Translations under genes and position numbers: made by a program | Notes under the pieces: generated by a model | What the model saw: the letters and a program-made list of their open reading frames with translations, nothing else | Databases searched by the model: none | What the model was told of the DNA's origin: nothing | Part shown: in pieces, positions 52,582-61,791 of the stretch | How positions within the stretch are numbered: position 1 is the stretch's first letter | How the letters are laid out: each line of letters begins with the position of its first letter | Assembly: GCF_001866055.1 (NCBI RefSeq) | Contig: NZ_MLQS01000017.1 | Coordinates: 252,898 to 316,897 of the forward strand | Direction of reading: 5' to 3' | Source: Anaerobacillus alkalidiazotrophicus | GTDB taxonomy: Bacteria > Bacillota > Bacilli > Bacillales_H > Anaerobacillaceae | DNA: 64,000 nucleotides

Positions 52582-53889
52582 ATGACAAAGCATGAACAAA
52601 TTTTGCAATATATCCAATCACTAGACATTGGTAATAAAATATCTGTAAGACAAATTGCAAAAGCGTTGTCAGTAAGTGAAGGGACAGCTTATCGAGCAAT
52701 TAAAGATGCTGAAAACCAAGGATTAGTAAGTACAATTGAACGTGTTGGTACAATCCGAATAGAGAAGAAACAAAAAGATAATTTTGAAAAACTAACCTTT
52801 GCTGAAGTTGTTAATATTGTTGATGGACAAGTACTAGGTGGAAGAGACGGTTTATATAAAACGTTAAGTAAGTTTGTTATTGGTGCTATGAAAGCGGAAG
52901 CAATGATGCGTTATGTAGAGGCTGGGAACTTGCTAATAGTAGGTAATAGAAATGAAGTACACAAACTTGCTCTTCAAGAAGGAGCAGCAGTACTTATTAC
53001 GGGTGGCTTTGATACTTCTGATGAAGTAAAAAAGTTAGCTGACGAAATAGCATTACCAATCATTTCCACAACTTACGATACGTTTACAGTTGCAACGATG
53101 ATTAATAGAGCAATATACGACCAATTAATAAAAAAAGAAATTATTTTAGTCGATGATATTTACATTAAATTAGAAGACACTTATTTCTTGAAGACAACAG
53201 ACCTGGTTGAAAAATGGTTTTATTTAAATCATGAAACTAGTCATAGTCGTTACCCTGTTGTTGACGAAAACATGAGAATACAAGGTATGGTTACTTCTAA
53301 GGATATTATGGGTGTAGATAAAACTTTAGAAATAGATAAAGTCATGACGAAAAGTCCAATTTCTGTAATTGGGCAAACATCAGTGGCATCAGCGGCTCAT
53401 CTCATGGTATGGGAGGGGATTGAACAACTTCCTGTTGTCGATAATTATAAAAAGTTAATTGGAGTTATCAGTAGACAGGATGTATTAAAGGCTCTACAAA
53501 TGAATCAGCGACAACCTCATGTAGGTGAGACCATAGAGGATTTGGTTACAAGTGGTTTTCAAGATGCTTCAACTAATAATAAAATTTGTTATCGCTGTGA
53601 GGTAACGCCGCAGATGACGAATCAACTCGGGACAATTTCTTACGGGGTATTTACAACAATTGTAACGGAAGCAGGAAGTCGAGCATTACGTACTCAAAAA
53701 AAGGGAGATCTGGTAGTAGAAAATATAACATTATATTTTATTAAGCCAGTTCAAATTGAAAGTTTGATCGATATCGTTCCAAGGATATTAGAAATTGGCC
53801 GTAAGTTTGGGAAGGTTGATGTAGAAATTTTTCATGAGGGAACTATTGTAGGTAAAGCTTTACTAATGGCGCAAATTATCGATCGATAA
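52582..53889 (+). CDS. ytoI: Multi-domain regulator-like protein YtoI (HTH, DRTGG, CBS pair, hotdog)
   Basis: 435 residues. N-terminal winged helix (about 1-60, HEQILQYIQSL ... QIAKALSVSEGTAYRAIK), DRTGG-like domain (about 75-185), two CBS repeats (about 195-310, HSRYPVVDENMRIQGMVTSK and GIEQLPVVDNYKKLIGVISR) and a C-terminal thioesterase-like hotdog domain (about 330-435). CBS pairs usually sense adenine nucleotides. The set is that of B. subtilis YtoI. ATG 52582 follows AGAGGAGGAG; TTG 52579 is too close to it. Role unknown; nrnA follows 81 bases downstream. Confidence 0.92.
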   Translation: MTKHEQILQYIQSLDIGNKISVRQIAKALSVSEGTAYRAIKDAENQGLVSTIERVGTIRIEKKQKDNFEKLTFAEVVNIVDGQVLGGRDGLYKTLSKFVIGAMKAEAMMRYVEAGNLLIVGNRNEVHKLALQEGAAVLITGGFDTSDEVKKLADEIALPIISTTYDTFTVATMINRAIYDQLIKKEIILVDDIYIKLEDTYFLKTTDLVEKWFYLNHETSHSRYPVVDENMRIQGMVTSKDIMGVDKTLEIDKVMTKSPISVIGQTSVASAAHLMVWEGIEQLPVVDNYKKLIGVISRQDVLKALQMNQRQPHVGETIEDLVTSGFQDASTNNKICYRCEVTPQMTNQLGTISYGVFTTIVTEAGSRALRTQKKGDLVVENITLYFIKPVQIESLIDIVPRILEIGRKFGKVDVEIFHEGTIVGKALLMAQIIDR

Positions 53890-53970
53890 AGAGTATGTTG
53901 GTTTCGTTAAGAGAGATCCTAAAAGATAATAACACACAACTCTATGATTGATTTAAAAAGGAGAAGTTGA

Positions 53971-54915
53971 ATGAAAGAAAGAATTATTGAAGCTGTTGAA
54001 AGTTATGACAAAATTATTTTACATCGTCACGTTCGTCCTGACCCGGATGCATTAGGATCACAAGCAGGTTTAGCTCTCATGTTAAAAAATCACTATCCAC
54101 AAAAACAAGTTTATATGGTCGGTGAAGAAGAAAAGTCACTTCGATTTATCTCTAAAATGGACGAGATTTCTGACGAAACATTTCAAGATGCGTTAATTAT
54201 TATTTGTGATACTGCTAATGTAGAACGAATTAGCGATGAAAGATATACAAATGGTGATAAAATCATTAAAATTGACCATCATCCAAATGAAGACCCTTAT
54301 GGTGATATCATTTGGGTAGACTCTAGAGCAAGTTCTGTTTGTGAAATGATTTATGAACTTTATGAAACTTGGAAAGATTTAAAAGGGATGCAATTGACAG
54401 ATGAAGCTGCAAGGTGCTTATACGCTGGTATTGTTGGAGATACGGGACGATTTCGTTACCCTAATACAACAGAAAAGACTTTTCGCTACGTAAGTGAGCT
54501 AATTAAATATCAGTTTTCACCGATTGAATTGTATGAAAAAATGGATGTGAAATCCTTACAAGATGCTCGACTTGAAGGGTATATATTAACCAATTTTCAA
54601 ATTTTAGAATATGGTGTAGGTGTCATTAATTTACCAAACAAATTACTCGAACATTATGGAGTAACCGCCAACGATGCTTCAAAGTTAGTTAATACGTTTG
54701 CCAATGTTGAAGGATTAAAGGCGTGGGTGTTTTTTGTTGAGGAGCCAGATAACTTAATTCGAGTTAGACTTCGTTCCAAAGGACCAATTATAAATAAAGT
54801 GGCCCAAAAGTTTAATGGTGGTGGTCATCCTTTAGCTGCGGGTGCTTCAGTTGATAATTGGGAACAAACGAAAGGGGTAGTAGCTGAATTAATTGAAGCG
54901 TGTCGTTGTTATTAA
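53971..54915 (+). CDS. nrnA: Bifunctional oligoribonuclease and pAp phosphatase NrnA
   Basis: 314-residue DHH/DHHA1 phosphoesterase. Metal-binding motifs RPDPDALGSQ (about 25), IICDTANVERIS (about 79-90), DHHPNEDPYG (about 103) and YAGIVGDTGRFR (about 151-162); the DHHA1 end carries GGGHPLAAGA (about 289). It degrades nano-RNA and converts pAp to AMP, linking RNA decay and sulfur assimilation. AAAAGGAGAAG lies 6 bases before the ATG. Also known as ytqI. ytoI-nrnA, with the sporulation genes ytrH/ytrI beyond, agrees with B. subtilis. Confidence 0.95.
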   Translation: MKERIIEAVESYDKIILHRHVRPDPDALGSQAGLALMLKNHYPQKQVYMVGEEEKSLRFISKMDEISDETFQDALIIICDTANVERISDERYTNGDKIIKIDHHPNEDPYGDIIWVDSRASSVCEMIYELYETWKDLKGMQLTDEAARCLYAGIVGDTGRFRYPNTTEKTFRYVSELIKYQFSPIELYEKMDVKSLQDARLEGYILTNFQILEYGVGVINLPNKLLEHYGVTANDASKLVNTFANVEGLKAWVFFVEEPDNLIRVRLRSKGPIINKVAQKFNGGGHPLAAGASVDNWEQTKGVVAELIEACRCY

Positions 54916-54921
54916 CAATAC

Positions 54922-54977
54922 AAAAAAAGAGTCATGCAGTCCTTCTTTTATTAAAGAAAGAACTACATGACTTCCTT
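54922..54977 (+). terminator. nrnA terminator
   Basis: AAAAGAGTCATGCAGTCCTTC and GAAAGAACTACATGACTTCCTTTT pair with a few mismatches around a short AT-rich loop. Confidence 0.75.
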
Positions 54978-55127
54978 TTGGGGTAAAACCAGAAACCTAT
55001 GCTAGTAATGTCTTCAAAAACAAAAATACCTAATTTCTCAAGTCCCTTTTTTATAGAAGGCAATCTCTATTGATTCGGTATAAGCTGAGTATCCAGACTT
55101 TATCTGTTCTACTTTTAAACGGGCGCT

Positions 55128-55634
55128 TTATTCTGCTAAACGAATCTCTACAAATAATTCTAGCGTTGTATAAATAGACCATCCTTTTATTGTGACTCGG
55201 TAACTCTTTTCATTAATGTTAAAATCCCGGTTTTCAATTGCTTGAATTAACAGTTCTTTAGTATTGGCAACTGATTCAATATTTTTGTTTTTTACAGCCT
55301 TTAATTCATTTTCAATTTGTAGACGAAATTCATGAATCGATAATTCACTTAGCTTTAAATCTTTATCATTTATAAAATATACCTTTACTTCTTGGATTGT
55401 AAGCTTTTTTAAATTTTCTTTATTTAGTTCATCTTGATCACTTCTTAAAATCTCAATCGTTTCTACTTGTGCATTAATCGTTGATTCTTGTTTTTTAATT
55501 TCGGTTACAAGTTTCTCTTGAACAGCTCCGAATTCATAAATAAAAAAAAACCAACCTATCAGAATTCCGATAATTATACCGGCAAAAAAGCGTTGCCATC
55601 CTGTTTTTTTATAATAAGGTGGGATTCGCATCAT
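55128..55634 (-). CDS. ytrI: Sporulation membrane protein YtrI
   Basis: 168 residues: a membrane helix at about 13-33 (RFFAGIIIGILIGWFFFIYE), then a coiled-coil (about 35-65) and a small C-terminal domain (about 70-168). In B. subtilis ytrH and ytrI are SigE-dependent and needed for efficient sporulation. Here too it follows ytrH with only 6 bases between them, and GGAGG lies within the ytrH end. Starts at 55634 (a second ATG at 55631 is possible). Confidence 0.88.
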   Translation of the reverse strand: MMRIPPYYKKTGWQRFFAGIIIGILIGWFFFIYEFGAVQEKLVTEIKKQESTINAQVETIEILRSDQDELNKENLKKLTIQEVKVYFINDKDLKLSELSIHEFRLQIENELKAVKNKNIESVANTKELLIQAIENRDFNINEKSYRVTIKGWSIYTTLELFVEIRLAE

Positions 55635-55640
55635 CGGTGA

Positions 55641-55967
55641 TTATGCCTCCTGAGTGATCCACTGAATAATAACTCCACCCGAGTGTGCTCCAGAAAGTGC
55701 ACAAAAGATCATAAACAATGTTTTGGCAATATCAATATGGGAACCGTCATAGATGCCTCTTTCAATACTATAAATCGCGTCAAAAGTACCGCCAATTGCT
55801 GCAACTAGTGCCCAGATTTTTAGTCCCGCTGCTAATTCATTAATTGTAGATAAAGGCGGTTTACCAATAAGGAAAGCGCCGATCCCACCTACAATTGCAC
55901 CACCTATCACAACTCCAAAGGCTACAAAAAAATTCATAACTAGTGTCGCAACAAATTCTTTGTCCAT
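55641..55967 (-). CDS. ytrH: Sporulation membrane protein YtrH
   Basis: 108 residues, mostly hydrophobic with three segments (about 5-30, 45-65, 80-104). FVAFGVVIGGAIVGGIGAFL and ALSGAHSGGVIIQWITQEA are typical of YtrH. Needed with YtrI for normal sporulation in B. subtilis; acts in the mother cell. Start ATG 55967 behind GGGAGAGG. First gene of the minus-strand ytrHI pair, divergent from dnaE. The expected SigE promoter was not located. Confidence 0.92.
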   Translation of the reverse strand: MDKEFVATLVMNFFVAFGVVIGGAIVGGIGAFLIGKPPLSTINELAAGLKIWALVAAIGGTFDAIYSIERGIYDGSHIDIAKTLFMIFCALSGAHSGGVIIQWITQEA

Positions 55968-56421
55968 ACGAAAGCCTCTCCCTTTTTATTCTGGATTTTA
56001 AGGTTTTTTGATTACATATTTTAATTGGTAGAAAACACCAGTGTACGTCGGTGAATAATTCTCTTCTCTTTTATCTCATTTGGAGCGACGTAACATTTTT
56101 AAACTATGAGGAACGAAAAATAAAGCCGACAAATATAAAATAATCGTATTAATAAATATGGGACAAAGCTATTAATTATGCTAAGGATTTAAATTGTTTC
56201 TTATTTCATGTAAAATGTTAATAAGAAAATAAGGATCGTATGTTCTGTTACTGTTAGTTATAAAAGTTCTTTGTAGAGTGAAGGTCATAATTGCCAAAAC
56301 CGAGATGCATAAATATTATCTCTAATTTCAAAAAACAACGTGATTAGATGCAGTATCCTAATCGTGTAAATATGTATGTGAAAAACATTGCGGTAAATTA
56401 CTAATATAAGGGGGGAAAGTT
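55968..56421. other. Divergent gap between ytrH and dnaE
   Basis: 454 bases, AT-rich, without copies of repeat families A, B or C. An interrupted inverted repeat (ACAACGTGATTAGATGCAGTATCCTAATCGTG region, 56333-56366) pairs GATTAG with CTAATC and may form a small hairpin in the dnaE leader. Otherwise nothing recognised. Confidence 0.4.
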
Positions 56422-59400
56422 GTGGAGTTCGCTCATTTACATATAAATACTGAATATAGCCTTTTAAAATCTGCTGCAAAAATAAATACACTAGTAAAGA
56501 AGGCGGCAGAACTAGGTTTTTTATCATTAGCTATAACTGATCAAAATGTAATGTACGGAGTTGTTCCCTTTTATAAAGCTTGTAAAAAAGCCGGTCTAAA
56601 GCCAATTATTGGACTTGAATTAAGTGTTAAAGGAGAACAAACTGATGAGACTAGATTGTTACTTTTAGCCAAAACATTTACTGGTTATCAAAATCTAATA
56701 AAATTATCAAGTATTGCTCAAGTATTTTCAACGACCAAATTAAAGCGAATTGAAAAAAAACAACTATTTGATTATTCCAAAGATTTAGTCGCTATTAGTT
56801 CGGCTTATAAAGGAGAAATTCAACTGTCATTACAAGACTCTGAAGAAATGGCCTTAAAGAAAATAAAGGAATATAAGCATTATTTCGGTGAGGATTTTTA
56901 TATAGGCATTCAAGACCATTTTTTAGCTACGGAAAAACAATTAAATTTACAGTTAGTAAATCTTTCAAAGCGAGAAAAAATAAAGTTTGTAGCTACTAAT
57001 CAGGTTATGTATGTTAGGAAAGAGGATGCGCTTGCACATAAATGCTTATTAGCGATTGACCAAGGAACGACATTACCTGAACTTGAAGGAGCTTTTCAAA
57101 CAGAAGAATATTATTTAAAGCCAAAAGATGAAATGGTTGAACTCTTTTCGTATATTCCAGATGCAATTATAAACTCTCAAAAAATAGCAGATAGTTGCAC
57201 TGTAGAATTAGAATTAGGCGGTCAAGCACTACCTAAATACCCACTTGAAAAAGAGAAGAATCCAAGAGATTACTTGCGTGAGCTTTGTTTTCAAGGGTTA
57301 CAAAAACGATATACAGATATTACTAAAGATGTTGAAAATCGACTACTATATGAACTAGAAATTATTGATCAGATGCAATTTAATGATTACTTTCTAATTG
57401 TTTGGGACTTTATGAAATTTGCTCAAGGTCAAGGTATGATTACAGGACCAGGAAGAGGATCAGCAGCTGGGTCGTTAGTAGCGTATGTTCTTAACATTAC
57501 AAATGTTGACCCCATTAAGTATGACCTTCTTTTCGAACGTTTCTTAAATCCTGAGCGGATTACAATGCCTGATATAGACATAGATTTTCCTGATACCAGA
57601 AGAGAAGAAGTTATTGATTACGTTTATCAAAAGTATGGAAAAAATCATGTGGCCCAAATTATTACATTTGGTACGCTAGCTGCAAAAGCTGCACTTAGAG
57701 ATGTTGGAAAGGTGATAGGCTTACCATTAAAGCAAATTGATAATATTGCCAAGCTTATTCCTTCTAGGCCGAATTTAACTATTGATGAAGCAGTAAAAGA
57801 AACTCCTGTCCTACAAAAGCAAATCCAACAAAGTGAGGAAATTAGAGAATGGTTTCGTTTAGCTAGGAGAGTGGAAGGGTTGCCACGCCATGCTTCTACA
57901 CATGCAGCTGGTATTATCATAAGTAAAGACCGATTAACTGACAAAGTACCCTTACAAAAAGGTCATTCAGACGTGCTACTAACGCAATATCCTATGACCA
58001 TTTTAGAAGAAGTAGGACTTTTAAAAATGGATTTTTTAGGACTAAGGAATTTGTCATTTATTGAGGAGATTTTAAACCATATAAATAAAATGGAAAGTAA
58101 GAGGATTGATATCAACACGATCCCACTAAATGATAATAAGACATTTCAACTGTTAGGAAAAGGAGATACAACTGGAGTCTTTCAATTGGAATCACCAGGA
58201 ATGAGACGAGTGTTGGCGAATTTAAAACCTACAGAATTTGAAGATATTGTTGCGGTAAATGCTCTGTATCGACCTGGCCCTATGGAAAACATCCCACTCT
58301 ATATAGATGGTAAGCATAAAAGAAGAAAAGTTACATATTTGCACAAAAACTTAAAGCCTATTTTAGAAAAAACGTATGGAGTTATAATTTATCAGGAGCA
58401 AATTATGCAAATTGCTTCAAAAATGGCAGGCTTTTCGCTAGGAGAAGCTGATATTTTACGGCGTGCCGTAAGTAAAAAAAACCTTGAAACATTAGAAGAG
58501 CAGCGAGGGAAGTTTGTTCGTGGTTGCTTAGCAAATGGCTCTAATGAAAAAGTTGCAACTGATGTTTATAATTTAATTGTCCGTTTTGCTAATTACGGTT
58601 TCAATCGAAGTCACTCTGTAGCCTATAGTGTTATTTCATACTATTTAGCTTATTTAAAAGCAAATTACCCAACAGCTTTTTTTGCTGCGCTTTTAACAAA
58701 TACTATTGGACAGCAAACAAAAATGAGCCAATACATTCTTGATGCCAAAAACAAAGGAATTAAAGTAGAGAGACCATCGATTAATAAGAGTGATGCAGGT
58801 TTTACGATAAGTAAAAATAACAGTGTTCAGTTTGGACTTGCAGCAATAAAAAATGTTGGAATAAGGGCTATTGAAGATATCGTATTTGAACGAAGTAAAG
58901 GTGGGGAGTATAAAGATATATTTGATTTTTGTGCTCGTAATGATTCTAAGAATATAAATAGAAGAACACTAGAAGCATTGGTCGCTGCAGGCTGCTTTGA
59001 TGAGTTAGGGCATCATCGTGCTGCTTTATTAGCAACATTAGATTATGCACAAGAGTTTGGTGAGCAAATACGGCAACAAAATACTGAAAATCAAACTGCT
59101 CTTTTTGTTGATGAACTGAAAAAACCTGACCTAGTTCAGGTGCCACCATTTAAAGAAACGGAAAAGCTATATTTTGAAAAAGAAGTTTTAGGATTTTATC
59201 TATCTAGTCATCCGATTGAACAATATCATGATGTATTTATCTCACATGATAGAAATTCAATTTTGGAAGCATTGAAAAAAGGTGAAAGTCACCCGCGCCT
59301 TGCTGGACTCCTTGAAAGTGTAAGGTTGATAAAAACAAAAAAAGGTGAACAAATGGCTTTTCTAAAGCTAAGTGATGAAAGTGGAGAGATTGAGGTAACT

Positions 59401-59784
59401 GTTTTTCCGAAAACCTATCGAGAGTTTTATTCAGCTCTTAAGATAGGACAGCTTGTTTTTCTAGAAGGGAATTTAGAAATAACAAAAGAAAGAACACAGT
59501 TAATTCTAAAAAAAGTAGTAGATGTTACAACTTTACAAAAGAAGCAGAAGTTAGAAAGTGTATTATATATAAAAATTAGTAATGAATATGCTAGCCAAAA
59601 GAAATTAATACAATTAAAACAAGTTATTAAAAGGTACCAAGGTAACGTGAAAGTTATACTATATTATGAAGAAAAAAAACAATCAGTTCAATTGTCCGAT
59701 GAATATAAGGTATCTGCAACAAGACAATGCTTAGAAGAATTATATACAATTTTAGGAAGGGAAAATGTGGTAGTTAAAAGATAA
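56422..59784 (+). CDS. dnaE: DNA polymerase III subunit alpha DnaE
   Basis: 1120 residues, the size of the short DnaE1-type of Firmicutes, without an exonuclease domain. N-terminal PHP domain (FAHLHINTEYSLLKSA). The polymerase active site has GPGRGSAAGSLVAYVLNIT (about 342) and the Asp triad PDIDIDFPD (about 381-389). The helix-hairpin-helix and OB-fold regions lie after about 790 and 980. In Bacillus DnaE extends RNA primers before hand-over to PolC. GTG start behind GGGGGGAAAG. The C-terminal tail is clear of the beta clamp peptide that could be checked. Position between ytrHI and ytsJ is conserved. Confidence 0.96.
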   Translation: MEFAHLHINTEYSLLKSAAKINTLVKKAAELGFLSLAITDQNVMYGVVPFYKACKKAGLKPIIGLELSVKGEQTDETRLLLLAKTFTGYQNLIKLSSIAQVFSTTKLKRIEKKQLFDYSKDLVAISSAYKGEIQLSLQDSEEMALKKIKEYKHYFGEDFYIGIQDHFLATEKQLNLQLVNLSKREKIKFVATNQVMYVRKEDALAHKCLLAIDQGTTLPELEGAFQTEEYYLKPKDEMVELFSYIPDAIINSQKIADSCTVELELGGQALPKYPLEKEKNPRDYLRELCFQGLQKRYTDITKDVENRLLYELEIIDQMQFNDYFLIVWDFMKFAQGQGMITGPGRGSAAGSLVAYVLNITNVDPIKYDLLFERFLNPERITMPDIDIDFPDTRREEVIDYVYQKYGKNHVAQIITFGTLAAKAALRDVGKVIGLPLKQIDNIAKLIPSRPNLTIDEAVKETPVLQKQIQQSEEIREWFRLARRVEGLPRHASTHAAGIIISKDRLTDKVPLQKGHSDVLLTQYPMTILEEVGLLKMDFLGLRNLSFIEEILNHINKMESKRIDINTIPLNDNKTFQLLGKGDTTGVFQLESPGMRRVLANLKPTEFEDIVAVNALYRPGPMENIPLYIDGKHKRRKVTYLHKNLKPILEKTYGVIIYQEQIMQIASKMAGFSLGEADILRRAVSKKNLETLEEQRGKFVRGCLANGSNEKVATDVYNLIVRFANYGFNRSHSVAYSVISYYLAYLKANYPTAFFAALLTNTIGQQTKMSQYILDAKNKGIKVERPSINKSDAGFTISKNNSVQFGLAAIKNVGIRAIEDIVFERSKGGEYKDIFDFCARNDSKNINRRTLEALVAAGCFDELGHHRAALLATLDYAQEFGEQIRQQNTENQTALFVDELKKPDLVQVPPFKETEKLYFEKEVLGFYLSSHPIEQYHDVFISHDRNSILEALKKGESHPRLAGLLESVRLIKTKKGEQMAFLKLSDESGEIEVTVFPKTYREFYSALKIGQLVFLEGNLEITKERTQLILKKVVDVTTLQKKQKLESVLYIKISNEYASQKKLIQLKQVIKRYQGNVKVILYYEEKKQSVQLSDEYKVSATRQCLEELYTILGRENVVVKR

Positions 59785-59826
59785 AGGGTAGACAGAAGAA
59801 ATTGATCTGTTATAATATGGTGGGAC

Positions 59827-59847
59827 GTGGTCAGACCACTTTTTTCG
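59827..59847 (+). terminator. Probable dnaE terminator
   Basis: GTGGTC and GACCAC pair around a single A and are followed by TTTTTT. Confidence 0.6.
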
Positions 59848-59893
59848 CATTCTTATAAATTTTATACTTGTGTTAAATAAGGGTAAAAAAGTT

Positions 59894-59903
59894 TGTCGCG
59901 ACA
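59894..59903. promoter_or_regulatory. Perfect palindrome upstream of ytsJ
   Basis: TGTCGCGACA, a GC-rich 10-bp palindrome in AT-rich surroundings 66 bases before the malic enzyme start. Could be an operator; no regulator is assigned. Confidence 0.35.
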
Positions 59904-59969
59904 TAATAACGTATTCGTTTCTAATTTTTTAATTAGGTTTCAAATTACGATTATGGAGAGTGAAAGTTC

Positions 59970-61202
59970 ATGGCAACATTAAGAGAAGAAGCACTTCATA
60001 TGCACCGAATTAATAAAGGGAAGTTAGAGTCAAAATCTAAAATACCTGTAAGAAATGCCAAAGACTTAAGTTTGGCATATTCACCTGGGGTAGCAGAGCC
60101 TTGTAAAGAAATATTTGATGATGTAAGTAATGTGTATGAGTATACAATGAAAGGAAACATGGTTGCTGTAGTTTCCGATGGAACTGCTGTATTAGGTTTA
60201 GGTAATATTGGTCCTGAAGCTGCTTTACCAGTTATGGAAGGTAAAGCTGTATTATTTAAATCTTTTGCAGGTGTTGATGCATTTCCTATTTGTTTAGCCA
60301 CTAATGATGTTGAAAAAATTATAGAAACCGTTAAACTTCTTGAACCTACATTTGGTGGCGTAAACCTTGAAGACATTGCGGCACCAAATTGTTTTGTAAT
60401 AGAAGAACGCCTAAAGAAAGAGTGTAATATTCCTATCTTTCATGACGACCAACATGGTACAGCGATTGTAACTGCTGCCGGCTTATTAAATGCCTTAAAA
60501 TTAACTGGAAAATCAATTTCAGAAGTGAAAGTTGTTGCCAATGGTGCAGGCTCAGCAGGGATCGCTTGTGTTAAACTTATGCAACGTATGGGGGTTAAGG
60601 ATGTTATACTTTGCGACACCAAAGGTGCTATTTATGAGGGGCGTCCAGTTGGTATGAATCCAGTAAAGGATCAAATAGCTAAAGTAACCAATCGAGATAA
60701 GCTCCAAGGTAAATTGGAAGATGTTATTAAAGGTACAGATGTATTTATAGGGGTTTCTGTAGAAGGAGCTGTTACGAAAGAGATGCTTTTGAGTATGAAT
60801 GCAGACCCGGTTATTTTTGCAATGGCTAATCCTGTACCTGAAATAATGCCAGAAGATGCAAAAGCAGCAGGCGCTAGCGTGATTGGTACTGGCCGTTCTG
60901 ATTTTCCGAATCAAATTAACAACGTTTTAGCCTTCCCAGGTATTTTTCGTGGTGCATTAGATGTCCATGCGACAAATATTAATGAAGAAATGAAAATTGC
61001 AGCAGTAGAAGCAATCGCTAGTCTAGTTTCAGAAGAAGAGCTTAATGCTGACTATGTAATCCCAGCCCCATTTGATCCACGAGTCGCTCCAGCTGTTGCT
61101 AAGGCAGTAGCGAAAGCAGCAATGGAAACAGGTGTAGCAAGAAGAAAAGTTAATCCTGATGATGTTGAAGCAAAAACAAAGAAACTTGCAATTATAGACT
61201 AA
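59970..61202 (+). CDS. ytsJ: NADP-dependent malic enzyme YtsJ
   Basis: 410 residues. SLAYSPGVAEPC (about 34-45), VVSDGTAVLGLGNIGPEA (about 67-84), the catalytic Lys region GKAVLFKSFAGVDAFP, FHDDQHGTAIV (about 156-166) and the Rossmann ANGAGSAGIACVKLM (about 190-204). It turns malate into pyruvate with NADP reduction and CO2 release; B. subtilis YtsJ is the main NADPH-producing malic enzyme. GAGAGTG lies 8 bases before the ATG. Place before accD agrees with B. subtilis. Confidence 0.96.
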   Translation: MATLREEALHMHRINKGKLESKSKIPVRNAKDLSLAYSPGVAEPCKEIFDDVSNVYEYTMKGNMVAVVSDGTAVLGLGNIGPEAALPVMEGKAVLFKSFAGVDAFPICLATNDVEKIIETVKLLEPTFGGVNLEDIAAPNCFVIEERLKKECNIPIFHDDQHGTAIVTAAGLLNALKLTGKSISEVKVVANGAGSAGIACVKLMQRMGVKDVILCDTKGAIYEGRPVGMNPVKDQIAKVTNRDKLQGKLEDVIKGTDVFIGVSVEGAVTKEMLLSMNADPVIFAMANPVPEIMPEDAKAAGASVIGTGRSDFPNQINNVLAFPGIFRGALDVHATNINEEMKIAAVEAIASLVSEEELNADYVIPAPFDPRVAPAVAKAVAKAAMETGVARRKVNPDDVEAKTKKLAIID

Positions 61203-61242
61203 TTAGGTTCAAAATATTTTTATTAGTTTTCCTTTGCGATAA

Positions 61243-61303
61243 GAGTTCAGAGTTTGATTTCTTCCTCTTAAAGGTTTTGTGGATCTTTTCAAGTTCTGAA
61301 CTC
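61243..61303 (+). terminator. Long-loop hairpin after ytsJ
   Basis: AGAGTTCAGA and TCTGAACT pair across about 43 bases. There is no T-run, so it is a weak terminator candidate. Confidence 0.4.
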
Positions 61304-61419
61304 AATCTAATTATAATATGAAAAATAAAGTTTAAGAATTATAGAAACTATCTAGTTATAGAGCCTATATGCTCAAGGTTACTTGCCTCATTATTTGCAA
61401 GGAGTGGATCATTACTGTC

Positions 61420-61490
61420 TTAATGTATTGGTCTCTCGAGGGGGCGTCGGTGCTTGTTGCGGTGATTAAGGGCGCGCTTGCGCTTTTTTA
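61420..61490. repeat. Family C-related fragment, copy C7
   Basis: Ends GATTAAGGGCGCGCTTGCGCTTTTTTAATAAGG, the same right end as C2, C4 and C5. The left part (GTCTCTCGAGGGGGCGTCGG) differs. It lies directly before C4. Confidence 0.45.
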
Positions 61491-61514
61491 ATAAGGTAAG
61501 AAAGTATAAAATTT

Positions 61515-61765
61515 TTAACTTAGATACTGTCTAGAGCAAGCAGCCTACGAGCTCGGTCACTTCAGTCAAGCAACTGACTTCAATTACCTCTTAAAATTCT
61601 TCGTTGATTAGCTTCATGCAGCTTTGCTCCTGCGATTACTCGTCGCACAAAACACTGCTTCGAGGAAGCTTACTACGAAGCAGTACTTGAAGACGCAGAA
61701 GCACGTAAGAAGCCAAAGAGCGGTTGCCTATCGCTCGTGACTAAGGTGCTTGCGCTTTCTTATTA
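61515..61765. repeat. Family C repeat, copy C4, in front of the GntR-type gene
   Basis: From TTAACTTAGATACTGTCTAGAGC to CTCGTGACTAAGGTGCTTGCGCTTTCTTATT. Shares the GCTCGGTCACTTCAGTCAAG, CTTCATGCAGCTTTGCTCC and CTTCGAGGAAGCTTACTACG blocks with C1 and C2. It ends 26 bases before the start codon of the regulator gene. Confidence 0.8.
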
Positions 61766-61791
61766 CAATAAAGAATAAAGGTGGTGATATT

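Noticed and set aside
60552..60914. 120-codon minus-strand ORF opposite ytsJ
   Set aside because: Antisense to conserved malic enzyme residues; no ribosome binding site.
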